This document shows positions 10,601 through 20,263 of a stretch of DNA of 64,000 bases, one piece after another. The notes beneath the pieces are model-generated. The model did not search any database, was not told the DNA's origin, and worked only from the letters and a program-made list of their open reading frames with translations. Both the position numbers and the translations under genes were made by a program. Each line of letters begins with the position of its first letter. Position 1 is the first letter of the stretch. The DNA comes from Cafeteria roenbergensis (Eukaryota > Sar > Bigyra > Bicosoecida > Cafeteriaceae), in contig VLTN01000022.1 in the NCBI GenBank assembly GCA_008330645.1, positions 1 to 64,000 of the forward strand, given 5' to 3'.

Positions 10601-13600
10601 TGTCGGCGCCGCGATCCAGCAGCAGCCTCACCGTCGACTCGTGGCCGTTCTGTGCAGCCACCATGACCGCCGTCCAGCCATTCTGCAGTCGCATCACCCA
10701 GCAACAGCCACGCACAGCCACGCCAGTCGCCATCACGGCCGCCGCACCACCGCACGCCCTCCACCCACACACAACCCCGTGCGACAGACAGCCACGCCCC
10801 GGCCATCCAGCACACAATGCCCAACACACACACACCACACGCCTGCGCCCACACCCCCGGACCTCGTCACGGCCGCCGGCCATCGCCCCCGCAGCAGCAC
10901 CCCATGCACCGCCATCGGCCACGGCTGCGACCCTCGCCCCCGCCAGCCAACCAGCAACACACACATCCGCACACCGCGCCACGCCCTGCACGCGCAACAG
11001 CGCAGCCCTGGCCCGCCACCCGCGCCCGCCACCCGCACCTGACCCGGGCCGACACACCACCAGACCCCACGACACCCCGTGCCGCCGCCATGACCCCCTC
11101 CGCGACCGCCACCCCACACCCGCGGAGGACACGCCGCCTCGCACACTGCGCGCAAGCCGCAGCGCCCCACCAACGCTGCCGGCCGACCACTGCCCGCACC
11201 CGTCCACCGCCAACCGCACGAGCACACCCACCCCGTGGCGGACACCGCGACGCCGCTTCGCCACCGAGGACACGGATCAACAGCGCCGCTCACCTTGTTT
11301 CGTGCCTCCACGTCGGCGCCGCGATCCAGCAGCAGCGCCGCCGTCGACTCGTGGCCGTGCTGTGCAGCCACCATGACCGCCGTCCAGCCCTTCTGCAGTC
11401 GCATCACCCAGCAACGATCACGCACAGCCACGCCAGTCGCCATCCCGGCCCCCACGCCACCGCATGCCCTCCACCCACACACCACCCCGTGCGACAGACA
11501 GCCAACGCCCCGGCCATCCAGCACACAATGCCCAACACACACACCACACGCCTGCGCCCACACCCCCGAGCCTCGTCACGGCCGCCGGCCATCGCCCCCG
11601 CAGCAGCACCCCATGCACCGCCATCGGCCACGGCTGCGACCCTCGCCCCCGCCAGCCAACCAGCAACACACACATCCGCACACCGCGCCACGCCCTGCAC
11701 CCGCAAATGCCCAGCCCTAGCCCGCCACCCGCGCCCGCCACCCGCACCTGACCCGGGCCGACACACCACCAGACCCCACGACACCCCGTGCCGCCGCCAT
11801 GACCCCCTCCGCGACCGCCACCCCACACCCGCGGAGGACACGCCGCCTCGCACACTGCGCGCAAGCCGCAGCGCCCCACCAACGCTGCCGGCCGACCACT
11901 GCCCGCACCCGTCCACCCCCAACCACACGAGCACACCCACCCCGTGGCGGACACCGCGACGCCGCTTCGCCTCCGCGGACACGGATCAACAACACCCCCG
12001 CTCACCTTGTTTCGTGCCTCCATGTCGGCGCCGCGATCCAGCAGCAGCCTCACCGTCGACTCGTGGCCGTTCTGTGCAGCCACCATGACCGCCGTCCAGC
12101 CGTTCTGCAGTCGCATCACCCAGCAACGACCACGCACAGCCACGCCAGTCGCCATCACGACCGCCACGCCACCGCACGCCCTCCACCCACACACAACCCC
12201 GTGCGACAGACAGCCAACGCCCCGGCCATCCAGCACACAATGCCCAACACACACACCACACGCCTGCGCCCACACCCCCGAGCCTCGTCACGGCCGCCGG
12301 CCATCGCCCCCGCAGCAGCACCCCATGCACCGCCATCGGCCACGGCTGCGACCCTCGCCCCCGCCAGCCAACCAGCAACACACACATCCGCACACCGCGC
12401 CACGCCCTGCACCCGCAAATGCCCAGCCCTAGCCCGCCACCCGCGCCCGCCACCCGCGCCCGCCACCCGCGCCCGCCACCCGCGCCCCACCCGCACCTGA
12501 CCCGGGCCGACACACCACCAGACCCCACGACACCCCGTGCCGCCGCCATGACCCCCTCCGCGACCGCCACCCCACACCCGCGGAGGACACGCCGCCTCGC
12601 ACACTGCGCGCAAGCCGCAGCGCCCCACCAACGCTGCCGGCCGACCACTGCCCGCACCCGTCCACCGCCAACCACACGAGCACACCCACCCCGTGGCGGA
12701 CGCCGCGACGCCGCTTCGCCTCCGCGGACACGGATCAACAACACCTCCGCTCACCTTGCTCCGTGCCTCCATGTCGGCGCCGCGATCCAGCAGCAGCCTC
12801 ACCGTCGACTCGTGGCCGTTCTGTGCAGCCACCATGACCGCCGTCCAGCCGTTCTGCAGTCGCATCACCCAGCAACGACCACGCACAGCCACGCCAGTCG
12901 CCATCACGACCGCCACGCCACCGCACGCCCTCCACCCACACACAACCCCGTGCGACAGACAGCCAATGTCCCGGCCATCCAGCACACAATGCCCAACACA
13001 CACACCACACGCCTGCGCCCACACCCCCGAGCCTCGTCACGGCCGCCGGCCATCGCCCCCGCAGCAGCACCCCATGCACCGCCATCGGCCACGGCTGCGA
13101 CCCTCGCCCCCGCCAGCCAACCAGCAACACACACATCCGCACACCGCGCCACGCCCTGCACCCGCAAATGCCCAGCCCTAGCCCGCCACCCGCGCCCGCC
13201 ACCCGAGCCGACACACCACCAGACCCCACGACACCCCGTGCCGCCGCCATGACCCCCTCCGCGACCGCCACCCCACACCCGCGGAGGACACGCCGCCTCG
13301 CACACTGCGCGCAAGCCGCAGCGCCCCACCAACGCTGCCGGCCGACCACTGCCCGCACCCGTCCACCGCCAACCACACGAGCACACCCCGCCCGTGGCGG
13401 ACGCCGCGACGCCGCTTCGCCTCCGCGGACACGGATCAACAACACCCCCGCTCACCTTGCTCCGTGCCTCCACGTCGGCGCCGCGATCCAGCAGCAGCCC
13501 CACCGTCGACTCGTGGCCGTTCTGTGCAGCCACCATGACCGCCGTCCAGCCCTTCTGCAGTCGCATCACCCAGCAACAGCCACGCACAGCCACGCCAGTC

Positions 13601-14165
13601 GCCATCATGGCCGCCTCAATGCCTCGCACAACCTGAACGCATGACAGAAAGCAATGCCATGGCGAGCACATGCCCGAGTGTCAAGTCCAGGGTGCTTCGC
13701 AGGCTTCCAGAGTATTCTTCAACGCAGCCGTCAACAACCTCTCAGCTGTTGGCGCTCACTGGCGCCTCTGTCTCCACGTCCGCGCCACGGTTCAGCAGCC
13801 CTTCCACGAGGACGGTTGCTCCGGCAGCTGCTGCCTCGATGAGCAGCGGGCGCCCGCTCTGCAGGCAAGACATCGCAGCGAAAACAGCAACCAGCCGTCA
13901 AGCAGCTCCCGACCTGCGCGGCTGCCTGTTCGCACCGAGCGTGCCCGCGCGCACCTGCGCCGCATGCTCCGGCATGCAAACGCCAATTCTTGACCCCTGG
14001 CCAATCCGCCTGCGGGGTGCCCCAAGAGCCTGCGCCACAGCAGGCAGTCGGCAAACGCACCAGACAGCTGTCCTTGCTGAGCCCGCCGTCGACTGCTGCC
14101 AGCACCTTGTCGAACTGGCCGGCCGCAATGGCGTCTGCGAGCGCATCTGGGGTGAGGTTGGCCAT
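4644..14165 (-). CDS. ankyrin-repeat protein ANK-B, one repeat per exon (17 exons)
   Basis: Complete ankyrin-repeat gene of about 573 codons; partner and location are unknown (no signal peptide or membrane segment seen). Exons in coding order: 14061-14165, 13760-13858, 13456-13554, 12755-12853, 12006-12104, 11294-11392, 10584-10682, 9884-9982, 9173-9271, 8466-8564, 7745-7843, 7034-7132, 6312-6410, 5606-5704, 5218-5316, 4958-5056, 4644-4775. Exon 1 (35 codons) begins MANLTPDALADAIAAG. Exons 2-16 are each 99 bp, one 33-residue repeat, phase 0 on both sides. Exons 3-14 are near-identical (xGWTAVMVAAQxGHEST, then LLLDRGAD). Exons 2 (SGRPLLIEAAAAG), 15 (SGATALLIALKRR) and 16 (DGWNALLTAASAG) are divergent and flank the array. 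The last exon holds a partial capping repeat (AGETALSVAANDSVARVL), then a basic, Trp-containing tail and TGA. Most introns are about 600-650 bp. Splicing is inferred from consensus sites and from perfect phase agreement. Confidence 0.85.
5606..13554 (-). repeat. ANK-B tandem exon-intron array (12 near-identical units)
   Basis: Twelve units of one 99-bp exon plus one intron run from 13554 down to 5606. Successive exon starts are 701, 749, 712, 710, 700, 711, 707, 721, 711, 722 and 706 bp apart. Introns are nearly as similar to one another as the exons are, including sequence far from the splice sites. This means whole exon-plus-intron blocks were duplicated or homogenised. Some of the length variation comes from copy number of a 13-bp minisatellite. 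Confidence 0.9.
12432..12483. repeat. 13-bp minisatellite within an ANK-B intron
   Basis: Four perfect head-to-tail copies of gcccgccacccgc lie in the intron between exons 4 and 5. The same block is present in fewer copies in neighbouring introns, for example near 6740-6775 and 10311-10327. It accounts for much of the extra length of this 749-bp unit. Confidence 0.85.
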
Positions 14166-15626
14166 GGCTGCCGGGGAAACGAGCCGCGCTTGAGCTGCTG
14201 AGGGTGCGCCGTGGTCTGAGGCGTTGCTTGCAGAGCGAGCAGCCGCAATATTGCCGCGAATGGTCAATACTCGGCGCAGCGGCGCCGTGCAGACGACCGT
14301 GTTCCGAGCGGCGGCAGGCCGCGTGCGAGTGAAGAGGCCAAGGAGGCTGGAAAGCTCAGGCCTGGCGTGCCGGGGACCACACGGGGTCGCCCTCCGTGCC
14401 ATCCCGAGGGACGGGAGGGGCGAGGCAAGCGATGGAATCGTGAACCGAGACGCTGCAGAGCACTTGTCTAAACGCAGAAAATTGACAAGCCCAGGCGCAA
14501 ACGGCCGTTCGGACGAGCGCACCCGATGACGCCCTGCGACTCGCGTTGCCGCCAGACTATCGGGATCGATTGAACGGCGGCCGCTGCTCTCGTCATTGCT
14601 GCCCGCTGGCGTCCGCGCGGGCGCGCCGTCCTGGAAGGCCCGAGTTGCAAAGCTGGACCTGATCGTCTGGCATGGCTGCCCCCGCAGGGCAAAAGGCGCC
14701 GCACGGGGCCAAGGTTCTCAAGATGTGCGGTCTGAACGTGCTTTTTCCAGCCACGCACACCCCTTTCCCGGCCCAGAGAGGGCTCATGTCCGCTGCCGTG
14801 CGGGCGCTGGAGTCGGGCTCCAACGCCCTGCTTGAGTCGCCGACGGGAACGGGCAAGACCCTCGCGTTGCTGTGTGCCGCCCTCTCGTGGCAGCGTGCGG
14901 AGCGGGAGCGGCTTGCGGAGCGCCAGCAGAAGCGGGCAGCGGCCGTTGAGGCCGAGGCGAACCTCGCGCTGGACGCCGACGAGACCCCAGACATCGAGGC
15001 GCTGCTGAAGCGCGTGCAGGAGAACAACGCGGCTGCGCAGCGGGAGAGGGCGCCCCGGGTTGTTTTCGCGTCGCGCACGCACTCTCAGCTGCGGCAAGTG
15101 GTCAAGGAGCTCCGACGCTGTTCCTTTTTCCACTCGCATCGGGCATTCGTGGTGCAGGGCGGCGAGGAAGGCTTCTCGGCGCAGGGCCCTGCGGGGCAAG
15201 GAGGCACCGAGGGGGGCGCAGGGCGGGCTAGGGCCGCGCCGGTGGATGCCCCGGCGGTCGGCGGGTGCGCCTCCTCTTCGACCTCGTCTTTATCCTGCGG
15301 TGGAGCACCCGCAGCCGCAGCCGCCGCCAGCCCGCGCGCGTGGGGCACATCGGCAGCATCCGTCGCGCACCGGCTCCGGGAAGACTCTGACTCGGACGGA
15401 ATCGAACGCGGCGGCTCTGCAACCGGGCTCCGTGAGCTCGGCTGCACAGCAGCTGCCAGCCGCTCGCGGTTCCGCATGACCACTCTGGGGTCCCGCAAGC
15501 AGTACTGCGTCCACCACTCCGTGTCTCGTCAGTTGTTGGGGCGCGACGAGCTCTGCAGGGACCTGCTCCGGCGGAGGCAGTGCCCTCACTACTCGGCCAA
15601 GACATCCTTGCTCATGTCGCTCCCTC
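13454..15626. repeat. right copy of segmental tandem duplication
   Basis: This is the counterpart of 1806-3978 and contains ANK-B exons 1-3, the divergent upstream region and the start of the intact FANCJ gene. The helicase frame continues past 15626 here, so this side keeps the original structure. Confidence 0.9.
14166..14671. promoter_or_regulatory. divergent intergenic region between ANK-B and FANCJ
   Basis: These 506 bp separate the ANK-B and FANCJ start codons, which point away from each other. It presumably carries both promoters. No TATA box or named operator is recognisable. It matches 2518-3023 closely. Confidence 0.4.
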
Positions 15627-16696
15627 CTGTGTGGGACGTGGAGGACGCGGTGGCGATGAGCCACGCAGCAACCGCGCGCGGCCGGCTGGGTGGCGGGTCG
15701 AGCAGGCGGGTGACAGGCGGCTGCCCTTTTTATGCGGCGCGAGACATGGTAGAGTCCGCAGATCTGATCCTGTGCCCCTACACCTACCTGATCAACCCGT
15801 CCATCCGCGCCGCGATGAGTCTGCAGTTGAGCGGCGCCGCCGTAGTGCTGGATGAGGCGCACAACATCGAGGACCAGTGCCGAGAGGCGGCATCCTTCTC
15901 CACGGGGCTGGAAGAGCTCAAGGGCGCAGCGCTGGGCATGGCACGCGCCGCCATCAGCGCCCACTACGCTCGGCACCCGCCCCCTGCTTCTGGCTCTGCC
16001 GGCGTGAGCGTGCAGCCAGACCCCTCCGTCGTGCCGGAGCTGGTCGCCGCGTACCGGGAGCTGACCCGCTTGCTCCTGCGAGTGTGCGCGTGGGCGGAGC
16101 GCGCGGCGCCGGACCTGCCCGCGGCCGCCCAGGCAGGCTCCGTCAATGCGCGAGGGGGACGGGACAGAGCCGGGTGGGGGCGGGGCCGCGGCCGGGCTGG
16201 GCAGTCAACTGGCATCGTGCCGCTCGACGAGCGACCCACTTCGCTGGCGGCAGAGCTGGGAAAGAGCGAGGCGACAGTTCGGCTCGTGCTGGGCAGTGAC
16301 ATCATGGACGAAGTCCTGGGAAGGGTTCCGGAATCCGTTGCCGCCTGCGCGCGAGGGAGGCGGCAAGAGGACGTGGCGAGTAGGGCCGAGGTAGTGGCCG
16401 CTGGTGCGCCGCTCGACGGACAGCCAGCAGACGCGGAGCACGACTTGGCGACCATCGCAGCCGAGGCGATCAAGGCGGCTGGCTCTGCCACGGGTCCGCC
16501 GCACTCTTCCCGAATCGGGCCGTCGCTCGTGTGGTCAGGAAAGCAGCCTCGTGGTGAGGCTGCAACGGCCAAGTCCCCGCTCGAGGCAGCTGCCGCCAAG
16601 TGGGGCGTTCCGTCTGCGAGGGCCGTGGCGGCGTTCGCCGGCCTGCTCAAAGCAGTGGGCGACGACGAGGCCGGAGACAGCAAGCAGGATGCCGAC

Positions 16697-16748
<52 letters not shown>

Positions 16749-19700
16749 GCGGCGGCGGCAGCAGCAGCAGCAGTGGCAGCAGCAGTGGCGGCGGGGGCAG
16801 GGGCCGCAATATGCGAGTGATGGCCGGGCAGGCCACGCTTGCGCTGGTGGGCGAGCTGCTGCAGACACTGGGGTTTCTCCACTCCACGGTTCGGGATGGC
16901 CTGGGTGCGGGCGGAGGCGCAGAGCGGCCGGCGGCAGACGCATTCAGACTTGGCCTCGCCAGGACGCCTCGGCGGTACTGCAGCCACCGGCCAATGCCCT
17001 GGGCAAATGCGAGCCGCCGGGCAGGGGCTGGCTCCGAGACCGGCGGTGGCGAGGCCGCATCTGCCGGCTTCGTAGAGTGGGTGGACGCTTCTGGCGACGA
17101 CGCTGACGGCCTGGAAGCGGGCCCTTCGGGAGTGACACCGGCCAGCAGCGCGGCGCAGCCGAGCGGGGCAGGGAGCGGGAGGCGTTCCTCCCGCAAGCGC
17201 GCCGTGGCAGCGCCCGGCTGGATCCAAGGAGACGTTCAGCTGGACCTGTGGTGCCTCAACGCCGCGGTGGCCTTCAGCCCTGTGCAGGCGACGGCACACT
17301 CAGTGCTTCTCACGTCCGGCACGCTGTCTCCCGCAGACAGCTTCGCGAGCGAGCTGGGCACCAGCTTTCCCGTGCGGCTGAGCGCTCCGCACCACGCAGG
17401 GCTGTCTTTGCTTCCGTCGTGGGTCAGCGAGTGCTGCGGCGTGGAGCTCGACGGCTCGGCTGTGAGTCGCAAGAGTGCCGTGTGGCAAGACGCCCTGGGC
17501 AGGCTTCTCGTCGAGGCCGCCGGGCGCATTCCTGGGGGCCTCCTGGTGTTTTTCCCGTCGTACGACACGCTGACGAGGTGCGTGGAGCGCTGGGCGGAGA
17601 GCCCTGCGCGGATGGTGACGGCAGCCAACGCGCTTCGTCCCGCCGGGGAAGGGGTCGAGGCTGCTGCCGAAGCGGCAACGCGCCCTCCCAACACGCTGGA
17701 GCACCTCGCCGCGTTTAAGCGCCTTTGCGTGGAGCCCCGCTCGCAAGGCCCTCATTTTAAGCGTGTGATGCGCAAGTACGTGCGGTCGATTCGCCGCTGG
17801 CAGCGACGCGCCGGACGAGAAGAGCTGCAGGAGGCAGCCGGCGTGAAGGCAAGGTCCGATCCCCGCTCCGACGAGCGGCGCAGCCGGGGGGCGGCGGCGC
17901 GACCCTCCGCAGCCGAGGGCGTGCGCCTGTCGTTCGAGAAGGCGTCGGGCACACTCGGCCGCCGCTGGGGCAACCGCGACCACGACGGCGAAGGTGACAG
18001 TGACGGTGAAAGTTACGTTGTCGCGGACGGCGTCGGTGACGGTGGCGCCGCCGATTGCGAGGGAAGCGGTGAAGACAGCGGGGAGCCGGCGTACGCGAGC
18101 AGCGAGGAGTCGGATCTGGGCGCTGTCGACACGGCGGGTCGAGAGGCGGTGAGCGTGGGGGACGCGGGGAGGAGGCGCAGGCTTGAGGCGGCAAGCCTGC
18201 GCGCTCGGTTGCAGGCCGCGAGAGCTGGGCAGGGGCGGGGCGCAGGCCAGCGGGGAAGGTGGCGAGGCCAGGATGCGCTCGGCGGCCACACGGGCGGCTT
18301 CCGATCAGGCGTTCCGTTGCTTCGGCGGCTGTGGAGCGAGCGGTCGGACTTTGGGCCCGGGGCAGGCATGCCGGCCGACGCTCAAACTGGCGCAGTGCTG
18401 TTCGCGGTGTTCCGCGGAAAAGTGAGCGAGGGAATCGACTTCGCGGACGATGCGGCCAGAGGCGTGATTCTGGTGGGCACGCCTTACGCCGCCCTGGACG
18501 CGCCTGTGAGGCTGAAGCAGGCGTACCAGGACGAGCTGTCATCTGAGTACAGGGCTGCAGAGGCAGCCAGTGGGGCGCAAGGGCAGCTGCAGCTGCCACT
18601 GGGCTCCCAGCCAAGCAGCCCTGCGCGCGGCGCGAGGTCGGCCCGCGCATCGCAAGAGCCCCTTGCTGGCGGGCTGTGGTACCGTCACCAAGCCTACCGC
18701 GCGCTGAACCAGGCACTGGGGCGCTGCATCCGCCACGCGAACGACTGGGGCTCGGTCATCCTTGTGGACTCACGTTTGCGGGAGCAGCTCGTGCGCCCCC
18801 CGTCTGACTCGCTCCTTAGCGCGTGGTTCGTGCGCAAGTTTCAAGAAGCTGGGGTGCGGAACGGGTCCACTGCGGTGTCGGTCCTCACAGCCACTGCGGG
18901 ATTCTCGCAGAAGCAGCTGGCGAAGCCGCAGCGCCCCTCTCAGGGCGCCCTGCCCGTGCCCGGGAACCAGTCCGAGGCCCCTTCGTCGGCGTCGTCGTCC
19001 GATGCTTCAAGTTCGCCTGTTAGCAGTCCGCGGGGGAGCGGCCTCGCTGGCACACCCGCCTGTGCCTCGGCACAGGCCCAGGTCCCTCCGCCTCCCCCTG
19101 CCACCAGCCAGCACCAGGCGCCGCCCTCTGCGCCAAGCTCTTCTGCCGCCGGGCACGCGGCCGCCACCCGACAGGCTCCCCGGCGCGTCAGTCCGGTTCA
19201 GCAGCGCTCGCCTGGGCAGCTGCTGAGCTGGGCAGGGCCTCAGGCCGCGCAGGAGGCGGCGACTGTGGCCATCGACGCCGACCCGTCGCCTGCTGCCGGA
19301 GCGCTCGGCACCCGCGGGGTGCGAGACTTGCTCGAGGCAGAGCCAGTGAGCCCCGCCCGCCCCCCTGGGTCCTTCCAGCTGTCAGCCTCGTCGCTCTCGG
19401 GCGGCACCATTCCCGCCGCAGAAGCGCCGTCGCGCCGGCTGTGGTGCGCGTTGTGCGCCTGCCGCGTCAACGTGGATGCTGGGCCCGACGCGCAGGACCC
19501 CCCTCCGCTGCAGCTGCCCGTTCCCTTCGCCCCCTCCTCAGCGCTGCACCGCAAGTTCGCCTCGCACTCGGACGCTGGGGCCGCGGCTCCGGGAGGCGCC
19601 GCGATTTCGGTCGCGTCTGGCGGGGCTGCGTCGCCGGCGGCCCCGCCTCGGTGCTGGGTGGTTCGCACCGATTCCCTCACGCCTTTCCACGCGATGCCGG

Positions 19701-20263
19701 TGGTGGCCAGGCCAGTCGTGGCCGGGGTCGAGGCCGCGGGCGAAGCCAGGGCTCCGCCCTGGGTAGAGGAGGCGGCACGGAGTTTGGGATTGCTGCCAGG
19801 CGCAGGCGCCAGTGCCCCGCCGGCCGCGCTGGAGGCATGGTGCGCCCACTCCGGCGTGGCTGTCCGGCCGCTCTTCTGCCGCTCGAGGCCGACCCGCCCC
19901 GAGTTCCTTGGCGTGTCCGTTGTGGCGGCCGCCTCGCCTGAGCTCAGAGGGTGTACGTTGTTGCTGGCAGACGCATGCCTCACGTCCAAGCCCGAGCCGC
20001 TGGACGCCGCCCCTGCAGAGCAGACGGCGGAGCCCCTTGAGCCGGCCGCACCGGCCCTCGCGGCCGCTGCCTGCCCGCCGTCCTCGCAGCCAGCCCTGGG
20101 CGTGGCTCGCGCGGGGAGCACGACGGCCCACCCCAGGAAACGCGAGCGATCGCCCCCCTCGCTCACGCAGCCTGCGGTTTCAGGCCCCAAGCGATCTGCT
20201 CGGCCGGCGCAGCCCAGGATACGCCAGCTGGAGCTGCGGCCTGCCGGACAGGCGCCGTCGTAG
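14672..20263 (+). CDS. BRIP1: FANCJ/BRIP1-like Fe-S DNA helicase
   Basis: Superfamily 2 Fe-S helicase of the XPD group, closest to FANCJ (BRIP1), a 5'-3' DNA helicase acting in interstrand-crosslink repair and G-quadruplex unwinding in the nucleus. The ATG at 14672 opens a single 1,863-codon frame. Visible landmarks are the LFPATHTPFPAQ Q-motif region, Walker A ESPTGTGKT (55-63), motif Ia FASRTHSQL, Fe-S cysteines 279, 295, 304 and 351, DEAH at 394-397, motif IV LTSGTLSPADSFASELG, motif V GKVSEGIDFADD and motif VI LNQALGRCIRHANDWG (about 1345-1360). The last is diagnostic for FANCJ as against RTEL1 or XPD. It is longer than the human protein (1,249) because of disordered inserts, including a Ser run near 676-692 and acidic Arg/Ser/Gly-rich linkers, and a long C-terminal tail containing WCALCACRV. 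The last 1,024 bp overlap the ERI1-like frame on the other strand. Confidence 0.9.
16698..16747 (+). repeat. AGC trinucleotide repeat coding for serine
   Basis: An uninterrupted run of about 16 AGC units encodes a polyserine stretch in a disordered insert of the helicase. Short GGC/AGC mixed repeats follow, giving Gly-Ser tracts. Confidence 0.9.

Noticed and set aside
433-13252. Many long plus-strand frames rich in Pro, His, Thr and Arg across the left 13 kb (for example 6482-8548 and 8636-10381).
   Set aside because: They run through ankyrin exons on the other strand and their introns, start at GTG or arbitrary ATGs, and owe their length to the near absence of stops in C+A-rich DNA. No domain is visible.
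5606-13554. Regularly spaced near-identical units that superficially recall a CRISPR-like or satellite array.
   Set aside because: The spacing is about 700 bp, the conserved blocks are coding exons with splice sites, and the host is a eukaryote.
1235-13671. Long minus-strand frames joining ankyrin repeats to Cys/Gly-rich sequence (pattern WAQACGVCVGHC), which could suggest a Cys-rich repeat protein.
   Set aside because: The Cys-rich parts are exactly the introns, bounded by GTGAGC donors and CTGCAG acceptors. Splicing gives perfect 33-residue repeats, whereas read-through gives irregular sequence in varying frames.
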